Source of the DNA: Enhydrobacter aerosaccus
GTDB taxonomy: Bacteria; Pseudomonadota; Alphaproteobacteria; Reyranellales; Reyranellaceae
DNA: 64,000 bases
NCBI RefSeq assembly: GCF_900167455.1
Contig: NZ_FUWJ01000014.1
Location: 60,872-124,871, forward strand
Reading direction: 5' to 3'
In this document: positions 40,029 to 48,748 of the stretch, piece after piece
How positions within the stretch are numbered: position 1 is the stretch's first letter
Layout: each line of letters starts with the position of its first letter
Notes under the pieces: generated by a model
Seen by the model: only the letters and a program-made list of their open reading frames with translations
What the model was told of the DNA's origin: nothing
The model's database searches: none
Program-made: the position numbers and the translations under genes

Positions 40029-41317
40029 CGAAAACGGTCGCCTTGGTCAGCGGGCATTTCGTTCCCTGCAACCTCGTCGGAGCGCAGCGGGCGCGGTTGT
40101 GGTCCCGTTATCTGCCGGAGTTCGGCTGGACGCCGATCGTGGTGACCGGAGATCCTGCCTGCTACGAAGAGCGGCCGGATCCCGAGCTCGAACGGTTGGT
40201 GGCACCCGGGCTGCGCGTGATCCATGCCCCGACCTTCTCGAATCGGCCTGTTCGTCTTGTCGGTGATATTGGCGTGCGTGCCTTTGCCGGCTGCTATCGC
40301 GTTCTGGCCGGATTGGCGAAGCGGCGCGAGATCGATTTCGTCCTGGTGACGATCCCGTCAAACTTCCTGGCCCCGGTCGGTCGGCTCATTCATCTCCGCT
40401 ACGGCCTGCCATTCGGCATCGATTACCAGGATCCCTGGGTCAACGCCTGGCCCGGCGTCGAACGCCCTTTCACCAAGGCCTGGGCCTCCTATCGTCTGGC
40501 CTGCTTGCTGGAGCCGTGGGCGGTCCGCGGCGCGGCGCTCATCACCGGCATGGCGGCCGGCTACGTCGAGGGAATGCTGCAACGTAATCCTGAAGTTGCC
40601 CGTAACGCGGTCACCGCCTTCATGCCGATGGGCACCGCTCCTGAGGATTTCGAGGCCGTAGGGGCCCTCGATCGATCGCCCTTCCTGTTCGATCCGGACG
40701 ACGGGCACTTTCACATGATCTATGCTGGAGCCCTGCTGCCGGCGGGATTCGTCGTGCTGGACTCGTTTCTCGCAGGCTTGGGTGCCCTTCAGCAGACGAA
40801 GCCTCAGGCCGCAGCCCGGATCAGGGTCCACTTTGTCGGGACCGGGACCTCGCCCGACGATCCCAAGGGTTATCAGGTGCTGCCGCGCGCAAGGAGGATG
40901 GGTGTCGAGGCGATGGTCACCGAGCATCCGCATCGCATCGGTTATGTCGACACGCTCAACCATCTCGGCAAGAGCAACGCCATTCTCGTTCTGGGCTCGA
41001 CGGAGCGGCATTACACCCCGTCGAAAGTGTTCCAGGGCATGCTGTCGCGCCGACCGATCTTTGCGATGCTTCATGCGGAGAGCACGGCGGTGACCATGAT
41101 CCGGTCGGCGAAGGCGGGCCAAGTGCTTACGCTGACCGAAACCGAACTGCCGTCACCTCAAGCTGTCGCTCATGCTCTGAGCGGCTTTCTCGAGGACAGG
41201 TCCTACGACCCGGATGCCGTCGATTCCGCCACCTACGAGTCCTTGTCGGCGCGCCAATCCACGCGACAACTCGCCGAGGCGCTCGACAGGGCTTGTCTCA
41301 AGCCGGCGTGGGCCTGA
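40025..41317 (+). CDS. GT-B glycosyltransferase
   Basis: 430 residues. GTG 40025 overlaps the preceding stop and begins VTKTVALVSGHFVPCNLVGAQRARLWSRYLPEFGWTPIVVTG, a conserved opening in a group of exopolysaccharide glycosyltransferases. It also has FGIDYQDPWVNAWPG in the N-terminal domain and FHMIYAGALLPAGFVVLDSFLAGL at the domain change. The usual E-x7-E motif is not evident; the donor side reads STERHYTPSKVFQGMLSRRPIFAML, so the enzyme belongs to a divergent GT-B branch. Confidence 0.82.
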   Translation: MTKTVALVSGHFVPCNLVGAQRARLWSRYLPEFGWTPIVVTGDPACYEERPDPELERLVAPGLRVIHAPTFSNRPVRLVGDIGVRAFAGCYRVLAGLAKRREIDFVLVTIPSNFLAPVGRLIHLRYGLPFGIDYQDPWVNAWPGVERPFTKAWASYRLACLLEPWAVRGAALITGMAAGYVEGMLQRNPEVARNAVTAFMPMGTAPEDFEAVGALDRSPFLFDPDDGHFHMIYAGALLPAGFVVLDSFLAGLGALQQTKPQAAARIRVHFVGTGTSPDDPKGYQVLPRARRMGVEAMVTEHPHRIGYVDTLNHLGKSNAILVLGSTERHYTPSKVFQGMLSRRPIFAMLHAESTAVTMIRSAKAGQVLTLTETELPSPQAVAHALSGFLEDRSYDPDAVDSATYESLSARQSTRQLAEALDRACLKPAWA

Positions 41318-41318
41318 C

Positions 41319-42500
41319 ATGGCGATGCGCATCGGCTTCCTGGTCAGCCATCCGATCCAGTATCTCACACCGCTGTTTCGCGAACTCGATAAGCGCTGCG
41401 ATCTGACGGTCTACTTCGCCCATCGGCAGACCGCCGAACAGCAGGCCGATTCCGGCTTCGGCGTTGCCTTCGAGTGGGATCTCGATCTGCTGTCCGGCTA
41501 TCGCAGCGAGTTCCTGTCCAACATATCCGGGACTCCGTCGCCCGACACGTTCTGGGGATGCAATACGCCGGATATTGCGCGCAGGATTTCGGACGGAAGG
41601 TTCGACGCCTTTATCGTCCCGGGCTGGGCCTTGTGGAGCTACTGGCAAGCGACCATCGCCTGCCGCCGCAACGGCGTGCCGGTGCTGGTCCGGGGCGATT
41701 CGCAATTGGTCACCCAGCGCGGGGGCGTCATGCGCCTGGTGAAGGAGCTTGTATTTCCCCAGGTTCTCCGTTGCTTCGATGGATTTCTCTATGTCGGCCA
41801 GAGGAATCGCGACTATCTCATTCACTATGGCGTTCCCGCCGAGCGGCTGTTCTTCTCGCCGCACTGCGTCGACAACGATGCCTTCAAGAAGGCCAGCGAG
41901 GCGGCGCGCCACTTGCGGCCGGAGCCCCCACCTTCGGACAGGCCGCGTCTGCTGTTCGTCGGCAAGCTCATCCCGCGCAAAAATCCCCTCGACCTGCTGC
42001 GCGCTGCAGCATTGCTCCAGAAGCGTGGTGTGGCGGTGGAAGTGCTGTTTGCCGGATCCGGTGACCTTGCCGACGAATTGGCGGACTTCGCGAAGACGGC
42101 GGGGCTGGCGGTGCAATTTCTGGGCTTTGCGAACCAGACCCAGCTTCCGGCCATCTATGCCGCGGCCGACGTGATCGTATTGCCGTCCCGGATCGAAACC
42201 TGGGGATTGGTCGTCAACGAGGCGATGGCCTGTGGCTTGCCGGCCATCGTTTCCGATGCCGTCGGCTGCGCGCCGGATCTTGTGGAGACGGGGAGGACCG
42301 GCGCGGTCCATCGGCTCGGCGATATCCCGGCCCTGGCCGAGGCAATCGAGACCGTGTTGCACGCCGACCGGCCGGCGCAACGGCGCAACGTCGCCGAGCG
42401 CATCGCAGCTTACTCGCCGGCCGCGGCCGCGACGGGTATTCTGGAAGGGGCGGCGACGGTGCGGGCCCGGCGTTTTGCCAAAGCCGCCAAAGCCGCGTAA
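41319..42500 (+). CDS. GT4-type glycosyltransferase
   Basis: 393 residues, ATG 41319 one base after the preceding stop. N-terminus MRIGFLVSHPIQYLTPLFRELDKRCDLTVYFAH; PVLVRGDSQL in the middle; donor half RLLFVGKLIPRKNPLDLLRAAALLQKRG, then PSRIETWGLVVNEAMACGLPAIVSDAVGCAPDLV with E-x7-E. A regular GT4 enzyme for the same repeat unit. Its C-terminus is Ala/Arg-rich. Confidence 0.9.
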   Translation: MAMRIGFLVSHPIQYLTPLFRELDKRCDLTVYFAHRQTAEQQADSGFGVAFEWDLDLLSGYRSEFLSNISGTPSPDTFWGCNTPDIARRISDGRFDAFIVPGWALWSYWQATIACRRNGVPVLVRGDSQLVTQRGGVMRLVKELVFPQVLRCFDGFLYVGQRNRDYLIHYGVPAERLFFSPHCVDNDAFKKASEAARHLRPEPPPSDRPRLLFVGKLIPRKNPLDLLRAAALLQKRGVAVEVLFAGSGDLADELADFAKTAGLAVQFLGFANQTQLPAIYAAADVIVLPSRIETWGLVVNEAMACGLPAIVSDAVGCAPDLVETGRTGAVHRLGDIPALAEAIETVLHADRPAQRRNVAERIAAYSPAAAATGILEGAATVRARRFAKAAKAA

Positions 42501-42517
42501 ATGCTTCGGTTCAAGCC

Positions 42518-43981
42518 ATGACTGCCGCCACCGTCTCGTCCGTCCACGCTCCGGTTTATCTGGATTTCAAGCTGGTGCTGAACGCATCGGCCGTGTTCGG
42601 CGGGTTGTGCCTGGTCCTGTCGCCTTTCACGCCCGACACCGTTCCGTTCGCCGTCGGGGCGATGGTTCCCTTCGCCTGCCTGCGCATCCTCTATACGCCG
42701 ACGATGCCGGCCGCGATGCTCTATCTCTTCATCTGGCAATGGCTGGAAATATTCGCCCGCGTGCTGCAGGCTTGGGTCGATGGCCAGTCGATGTCGGCCG
42801 GGACGGGCGGTCCGAACGTCACCAACGCCTACTGGTACATGATGGCCAGTCTTATCGTGCTGGCGATCGTGTTTCGGCTGGTGATGACGAACATGAAGCC
42901 GCCGACACCCGCTCAACGCACGGCGCACTTCCGTTGGGCCACACGCGAAGTGGTGATGTTCTACGTGGTGACCTTCGTCGTTTCGACGATGGCCGCGGTT
43001 CTCGGCCGGGGTGGTCTTGCCCAGCCCATGGAGGCGCTGGCGCGCGTCAAGATCGTCGGCCTGTTCACGTTGTTCGTTTACGGGATGTCGACGGGACGCG
43101 GCACCAAGATCATGCTGGCGGTGGTGCTGTTCGAGATCGGCACCGGCTTTACGGGCTTCCTTTCGGATTTCCGAGGCGTCTTCGTTTTCCTGGGCATCGC
43201 GGCCATAGCAGCCCGCATCCGCTGGAAGTTCACGACCGGCCTGTTGCTGGCTGCCGGGCTGGTGGCCCTGACGACACTGGCTCTGTTCTGGACCGCCGTG
43301 AAGACCGACTATCGCGAATACGCCTCGCAGTCGTCCGATTCGCAGGCGATCGTGATGCCGCTGTCCGACCGCATGGCATATCTGGGCAACAAGGTGCTCA
43401 CCTTCGGCGACACGGACTTCGGCGAGACGTCCTACAAGTTGCTCGCTCGCTTCGCCTATGTCGATATTTTCGCCTCCGTCATTGATGTGCGCGCCCTGTC
43501 GCCCGAGCCGATCTTCATGCGGCAGTGGAAGGAGGCGTTCGAGCACGTCTTCCAACCGCGTTTCTTGTATCCCGACAAGCCGGAACTGTCGGACTCGGAC
43601 GTCTATATGCGTCTGACGCAACGCTACCTGGTGGATGAGGTGTCACAGGGCACTTCGATCAGTGTTGGCTATATGGGCGAGAATTATGCCGATCTCGGCT
43701 TTCCGGGCATGCTTGTGGGGATCGCCTTCCTGGGACTGATCCTCGCGACCTGCCTTCGCATCCTGATGTCCTTCAACCTGCCGCTGGTCATGCGCGAAGG
43801 CATCGCCATGGCTTTCGCCTTCACCATGGCCCGCGACGGCGTCGAGGTGTCCTTGCCGAAGATCCTTGGCGCAGCCCTGATGTTCATGATCGTTTTCCTG
43901 ACGGTTGTCAGGTTTGCCGCGCCCAAGATCGTGCGCTGGCTGGACTCGTCCGGTGCGGCCGCCAGAGCGAAGGCCGGGTGA
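42518..43981 (+). CDS. Polytopic membrane protein, probable O-antigen-type polymerase
   Basis: 487 residues, ATG 42518. About ten hydrophobic helices, with a large loop between them (residues about 255-370) containing YREYASQSSDSQAIVMPLSDRMAYLG and MRQWKEAFEHVFQPRFLYPDKPELSDSDVYMRLTQRYL. No WaaL signature, but the topology and place among glycosyltransferases resemble O-antigen/EPS polymerases, which are very divergent in sequence. It would be the second polymerase-like protein of the locus besides 29601. Confidence 0.65.
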   Translation: MTAATVSSVHAPVYLDFKLVLNASAVFGGLCLVLSPFTPDTVPFAVGAMVPFACLRILYTPTMPAAMLYLFIWQWLEIFARVLQAWVDGQSMSAGTGGPNVTNAYWYMMASLIVLAIVFRLVMTNMKPPTPAQRTAHFRWATREVVMFYVVTFVVSTMAAVLGRGGLAQPMEALARVKIVGLFTLFVYGMSTGRGTKIMLAVVLFEIGTGFTGFLSDFRGVFVFLGIAAIAARIRWKFTTGLLLAAGLVALTTLALFWTAVKTDYREYASQSSDSQAIVMPLSDRMAYLGNKVLTFGDTDFGETSYKLLARFAYVDIFASVIDVRALSPEPIFMRQWKEAFEHVFQPRFLYPDKPELSDSDVYMRLTQRYLVDEVSQGTSISVGYMGENYADLGFPGMLVGIAFLGLILATCLRILMSFNLPLVMREGIAMAFAFTMARDGVEVSLPKILGAALMFMIVFLTVVRFAAPKIVRWLDSSGAAARAKAG

Positions 43982-44049
43982 GGACGGAGGACCTCCGGCC
44001 TATGGTCGCCGCCTATACCGGCAGCACAGGCGGCTGAGCCGCGAGCGCT

Positions 44050-45000
44050 ATGGTCGACGTTTCGATCATCATCCCGACCTTCAATCGACTCTGGGGACTG
44101 CCACAGGCGGTGGAGTCGTGCTTCTCCGCGGATTGTTCCGCCGAGGTGATCGTTATCGACGACGGCAGCGCGGACGGCACCTGGGACTGGCTGCAGAAGC
44201 GTAAGGATGTCGTCAGCATCCGAACCGCCAATTGGGGCAAGTGCTGGGCCGTTGCGGCGGGGATGGCCGTGGCGAGGGGAGACTATGTGCGCTTTCTGGA
44301 CTCCGACGATTGGCTCGAGCCGGGCGCCAATGCCGAGCAGGTGAGGTTGGCGCACGAAACCGAGGCGGATGTGGTAGTGGCCGGATACACCGATTTTTTT
44401 GAGGATTCGCAGCGCCTCGCGCCCCATCCGTGGGTCGATTGCGACGACTTCGTTGCGCAACAATTCGGGGAAGTTCCGTTTTCCCACTATTCCGCCTTTC
44501 TGTTCCGCCGCTCGTTTGTCCAGGACGTCCCGCACCGACCGGAGTTCGCCTTGCGCGACGATCGAATGTTCATGCTCGAGGTGGCGGTCCGTCATCCGCG
44601 CCTAGCGGTCTATGGAAAGTCGGCCTTCGTCCATCGTCACCACAGTCGGGGAAGGCTGCAGAAGACGAGCGGTTTCCGTCGGACATTGGCGGACTGGACG
44701 AATATCGAGGTCTATCGCAAGGCCATTGCCCTGCTGGAAGCGAAAGGGGAGGTCTCCCCACGGCAACGTCGCGCTGCCGTATCGTATATCTGGCCTGTCA
44801 TCCGCAATCTCGCCAAGACGCAGCTCGACGAGGCAGCGGCCGCGGCCGACTGGAGTGCGAAGGTGGACCCGGCCTTCGTTCCTGCGGTTCGGGCTCCCAT
44901 CCTGCTTGGATACAGGTGGCTTGGGTTCAGGGCGACCGAACGACTGATTCGCCTCTGGGCCTTGTTCCGCAAGCCGCCACCAACCGGACCATCGTCATGA
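44050..45000 (+). CDS. GT2-family glycosyltransferase
   Basis: 316 residues, ATG 44050. GT-A fold: VSIIIPTFNRLWGLPQAVESCF, EVIVIDDGSADGTWDWL, then ARGDYVRFLDSDDWLEPGA with the metal-binding D-x-D, and a catalytic-loop-like HRPEFALRDDRMFMLEVAVR. It is the only family-2 enzyme among the locus's glycosyltransferases. It overlaps the next gene by four bases (ATGA). Confidence 0.92.
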   Translation: MVDVSIIIPTFNRLWGLPQAVESCFSADCSAEVIVIDDGSADGTWDWLQKRKDVVSIRTANWGKCWAVAAGMAVARGDYVRFLDSDDWLEPGANAEQVRLAHETEADVVVAGYTDFFEDSQRLAPHPWVDCDDFVAQQFGEVPFSHYSAFLFRRSFVQDVPHRPEFALRDDRMFMLEVAVRHPRLAVYGKSAFVHRHHSRGRLQKTSGFRRTLADWTNIEVYRKAIALLEAKGEVSPRQRRAAVSYIWPVIRNLAKTQLDEAAAAADWSAKVDPAFVPAVRAPILLGYRWLGFRATERLIRLWALFRKPPPTGPSS

Positions 45001-46400
45001 CACTCGAGGGATCTGACACTGGCTCCAAACGGCTGCGCATTGCCCATTGCGTCGGATTCTACTTTCCCGAGGGCATGGGTGGGACCGAGGTCTATGTCCA
45101 GGACTTGAGGGCGGCCCTGATGGACAGGTCGATCGACGGCTATGTCATCGCCGCGACCGACAAGTCGTTCGAGCAGTATGTCTGGGAGGGCGTTCCTGTC
45201 GTCCGCTATCCCAGTAACTGGGCCGGAATCCGCGACTACTCGGCGGCGCGCTCGCGCGCCGGGCTGAGCAAGTTTCAGGAGCTTATTCTCCAGAACGCAC
45301 CGGATATTTTTCATCTGCACTCCTGGACGTCCGGAGCGGGCCTTACGCATTTGGCTCAAGTCGCGCAGCTGGGCATACCCTGCGTGGTCACCATGCATGT
45401 CCCGTCTGCCTTGTGCCTGCGCGGCACGATGCTTCTGCACGGTCGCGAAGCCTGCGACGGGCGGATCGACGACAAGCGCTGTGCCCAGTGCTGGGCGGCA
45501 TCGCGCGGATTGCCGCCGGCACTGGCCAATGCGGTATCGAGTTTGCCGAGACGATCGTGGAGCGGCGGCTGGACGTCGAGGATTTCATCGAAGGCGGTGA
45601 CGCTGCTGTCTGCCCGTTCCCGCGCGGTGGTCCAGGCGCTCGAACTGCATCGTATGGCAGAGTTTTCGGAGAGAATCGTCGCCCCGAGCCAATGGGTCTA
45701 TTCGGCTCTGCTGGCCAACGGCGTCGCCCCCGAGAAGCTCCGGATTTCGCGCCAGGCCGTGTCGCGATCCCTGACGGTCGAAGCGCAACGCCTGCCTCAT
45801 GAGCCGGCCAAGAAGGATCTCACGATCGGCTTCATTGGCCGGCTCGAGCATTACAAGGGTGCACATATCCTGCTGGAGGCCATGGCGCAGATCCCGCGCG
45901 ACGTGCCGATTCGGCTACGGATCGCGGGGACCGGCACGGAGTTGCCCTACCTTCGAACCCTGGAGCAGGCCGCGGGCAGCGACAAGCGGATCGAATTCTG
46001 CGGCGGTATCTCGCGCGAACAGGTACCTGATTTTCTGCGCCAGGTGGACATTCTGGCCGTGCCGTCAAACTACATGGAGACCGGCCCGTTGGTCGTGCTC
46101 GAGGCTTATGCCTTCGGTGTCCCCGTCATGGGCGCGAACCTGGGGGGCATAGCGGAGCGTGTCCGCGATGGGATCGACGGCTGGCTTCTGCCCTTCGATG
46201 ACAGTCGCGCCTGGGCAGTGGCTATGCGGGAAGCCGCACAGGATAGAAGTCGCTTGCAGAGGCTTACGGCGAATATCCTGCCATCAAGGACGATGGGCGA
46301 CGTGGCCGACGAAATGGCGGTTCTATATCGAGAGATCATCGGCGGACGTCTCTCTCTTGGCCATGCCGAGACCGTCAGGATGCCGGCAGATCGGCCATGA
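44997..46400 (+). CDS. GT4-type glycosyltransferase with a cysteine cluster
   Basis: 467 residues, ATG 44997. N-terminus RIAHCVGFYFPEGMGGTEVYVQDLRAAL, HLHSWTSGAGLTHLAQVAQLGIPCVVTMHVP, and an inserted cysteine cluster (ALCLRGTM, REACDG, DKRCAQCW) that could hold a metal. The donor half is normal: TIGFIGRLEHYKGAHILLEAM and PSNYMETGPLVVLEAYAFGVPVMGANLGGI. The insert makes it longer than its GT4 neighbours. The role of the cysteines is not known. Confidence 0.9.
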   Translation: MTLEGSDTGSKRLRIAHCVGFYFPEGMGGTEVYVQDLRAALMDRSIDGYVIAATDKSFEQYVWEGVPVVRYPSNWAGIRDYSAARSRAGLSKFQELILQNAPDIFHLHSWTSGAGLTHLAQVAQLGIPCVVTMHVPSALCLRGTMLLHGREACDGRIDDKRCAQCWAASRGLPPALANAVSSLPRRSWSGGWTSRISSKAVTLLSARSRAVVQALELHRMAEFSERIVAPSQWVYSALLANGVAPEKLRISRQAVSRSLTVEAQRLPHEPAKKDLTIGFIGRLEHYKGAHILLEAMAQIPRDVPIRLRIAGTGTELPYLRTLEQAAGSDKRIEFCGGISREQVPDFLRQVDILAVPSNYMETGPLVVLEAYAFGVPVMGANLGGIAERVRDGIDGWLLPFDDSRAWAVAMREAAQDRSRLQRLTANILPSRTMGDVADEMAVLYREIIGGRLSLGHAETVRMPADRP

Positions 46401-46521
46401 GACCGACGTCCGGAAGGAATTTGCAGTAACCGCCGATAAGCCATTATCCGCGCCGCGTTGCGTCGCTGCCTGCAACAGGATCCGGAAAGGCCTGAATTTT
46501 GTGAAGAGGCAAAGCTGAACT

Positions 46522-47574
46522 GTGGTACCTACTCGGCGGGCAACGGAGATCGTTCAAGAGGGCTTGCCGGGCGGTTCTGTAGTGAAGCTTAGAGAGCCAC
46601 TTAATCTCTTCTATGAGGAGCCCGATCCTGATCGCTGGGTGCCGCTCGATCGCTATCCTCGGCGGCTGATCCGTCAGTTGATGGGGAGAACCCGCAAGCC
46701 AGGCGGCGCAATGCGTGTGTTCCTCAACCTCAGGGCGGGGCTCGATCGTATCGGAGCGCCTTACCGCCTCAACAACTATCGGCATGTGCGGAACAATCCG
46801 GAGGATCTGGTCTCCCTGATCGGCAAACCGCATCTGCTGGCTAAGTTCTCTCCGCAAACGCCAATCGTGTTCGGAACGTCGATCTACAATCATCCGATCG
46901 ACGACGAGCAGTTGCCGGCGCACCATCTGATCCGTCAGGTCCTGGTGCCGAGCGAATGGGTCAAGAACATGTTCTCGACCGTATGGCCGAACCTGGTTTC
47001 GGTCTGGCCCGTCGGCATCGACACCCATCGATGGGCGCCGTCGCCATCGGCGACCAAGGACGTCGATATTCTCGTCTACGACAAGATCTATCGCCGGCGA
47101 GAGGAGTATCAGCAGACGTTGATCGAGCCGTTGATGGCTGAACTGCGCCGCCACGGCCTCGTGATCGAATATCTACGATACGGATTCTATGCCGAATCGG
47201 AATTGCTGTCGCTCAGTCGACGGACACGGTCGATGGTCTATCTCAGCCATCACGAGACCCAGGGCATCGCCGTTGAACAGATGATGGCGGCAGGGGTGCC
47301 CATTCTGGCTTGGGATCCGGGCGGCGAGTGGCAGAGCCTCGAATACTTGTTGCGGGGCGTGCGCTTCGGGCCGGTCACATCCGTCCCCTATTGGGACGAG
47401 CGCTGCGGCGTCAAATTCACCAATGCAGCTGATCTCGTTCCAGCCTTCGCATCCTTCTGGCAGGGGGTGAATGGCAATGCATTCGCGCCGAGAGAGATGA
47501 TCCTCGACAGGAAGCTGACCCTGGAAGCCTCAGCTGAGACCTATGTCGGGCTCATGGAGAAGTACCGCTATTGA
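46522..47574 (+). CDS. Glycosyltransferase-like protein
   Basis: 350 residues from GTG 46522; GTG 46582 (VKLREPLNLFYEEPDPDRW) is a credible shorter start, as the first 20 residues look unconserved. The middle part contains TPIVFGTSIYNHPIDDEQLPAHH and RQVLVPSEWVKNMF, then VSVWPVGIDTHRWAP; the end has VYLSHHETQGIAVEQMMAAGVPILAWDPGGEW, a variant donor-site motif. It belongs to the GT1/GT4-like GT-B group. It overlaps the convergent PIG-L gene by 7 bp. Confidence 0.78.
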   Translation: MVPTRRATEIVQEGLPGGSVVKLREPLNLFYEEPDPDRWVPLDRYPRRLIRQLMGRTRKPGGAMRVFLNLRAGLDRIGAPYRLNNYRHVRNNPEDLVSLIGKPHLLAKFSPQTPIVFGTSIYNHPIDDEQLPAHHLIRQVLVPSEWVKNMFSTVWPNLVSVWPVGIDTHRWAPSPSATKDVDILVYDKIYRRREEYQQTLIEPLMAELRRHGLVIEYLRYGFYAESELLSLSRRTRSMVYLSHHETQGIAVEQMMAAGVPILAWDPGGEWQSLEYLLRGVRFGPVTSVPYWDERCGVKFTNAADLVPAFASFWQGVNGNAFAPREMILDRKLTLEASAETYVGLMEKYRY

Positions 47575-48632
47575 CCTCGGTCGGGCCCGGTGCCGAATTC
47601 GTCGTCCAAATCCGTCACGGAGCCATCTCGTCCAATCGTACCACGTTCGCCGGGCAGCAATCGGCCGACGAGCGCCGCGGGCAGCAATCTTTGCGCGGCC
47701 AGGGCGAACGCCGCGTAGGAAACGCGGAATTCGAAAGGGCGACGGTGCCGCCGCGTCCTATCCCAACGTACGAGCCGGTCAGGGTAGCAGCGCGTCTCCA
47801 TCAGCGAGCCCGCATTCTGGCTCACGAACGCACCCAGCATTCCGCGTTTGCGCTCTATTTCGTCTGGCCGCAAGCGAACCTTCAGTACCGGCCGGCCGTC
47901 GATGCCATCGGGAGGGCCGTAGTATGAAACGAGCCCCAGAAGCCACCGTGTGCATAGCGCTATAACTCGGTGAGGCGTGTATTGCAGTGAAACGTAGGGG
48001 CTGTACTCCGGGGCCTCGAAGATCTCGAACCTGTCTTCGGCCGTCACGATCGAGCCGATGAGGCCAACCACCATGTCGTGATGAATGTGACCGCCCTCGA
48101 ACATGGGCATCACCAGTACGGTGGGACTGAATTCATCAATGATCGAACGCAGTCTGGTCGCCGCAAGGCGAAGCCTGTGCGGATCACGTTGCCGCAAGGG
48201 GGGCAGGAGGTCGAGATGCATGAGGCTGGCGGGAGCGACACCCCCGTTACCCCATGCCGCGCGCGCTTCTTCTGCTCGTGTTGCAGCCATCGTCGGGAGC
48301 GGATCGGGTGCGAGATAGACAATGCGCGTCGCGCCGCCAAGCGCGTGGTTGCGGATCCCAATCCCGCCGGCAGCAATGACGCAGTCGTCCTCATGGGGGG
48401 CCAGAATGAGCAGCCGATGGGGTTTGTCCCAATCCATCCAATGCTCAAGCGCAATGATCCGGCCAAGCGCCCATGCAGATAGTGCGAACAGGCCGAGATA
48501 GAAGGCGGCGAAGGGCAGCAAGAACAGGCATAGCGGCTGTGCCAGAAAAACCGTGGCGGCACACAGCAGGAGCGCGAAAGTTCCAAGCAGCGCGACGGCG
48601 CGCGCCGGCGCGAAGAAAAGCCGGACTTTCAT
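47568..48632 (-). CDS. Membrane-anchored PIG-L family deacetylase
   Basis: 354 residues, ATG 48632. Two N-terminal hydrophobic helices (VALLGTFALLLCAATVFLAQ and LCLFLLPFAAFYLGLFALSAWALG) anchor it, followed by the PIG-L core: LLILAPHEDDCVIAAGG (the P-H-x-D-D metal site) and FEGGHIHHDMVVGL (H-x2-H). PIG-L enzymes remove N-acetyl groups from sugars such as GlcNAc. It is the only gene of the 29-57 kb block on the minus strand, sitting between glycosyltransferases, so it may be separately controlled. A polymer or precursor deacetylase is a fair guess. Confidence 0.88.
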   Translation of the reverse strand: MKVRLFFAPARAVALLGTFALLLCAATVFLAQPLCLFLLPFAAFYLGLFALSAWALGRIIALEHWMDWDKPHRLLILAPHEDDCVIAAGGIGIRNHALGGATRIVYLAPDPLPTMAATRAEEARAAWGNGGVAPASLMHLDLLPPLRQRDPHRLRLAATRLRSIIDEFSPTVLVMPMFEGGHIHHDMVVGLIGSIVTAEDRFEIFEAPEYSPYVSLQYTPHRVIALCTRWLLGLVSYYGPPDGIDGRPVLKVRLRPDEIERKRGMLGAFVSQNAGSLMETRCYPDRLVRWDRTRRHRRPFEFRVSYAAFALAAQRLLPAALVGRLLPGERGTIGRDGSVTDLDDEFGTGPDRGQ

Positions 48633-48748
48633 CGGATGTTCGTTCGACTGGGCCGTACGCTGCTTGCCGGTTGCCCGGCGTCCAGGATTCTACCTATGCT
48701 ATCAGTTGCGGGCGAACTGCAAGCCCTTGCCGGGATGGACCACGTTTC

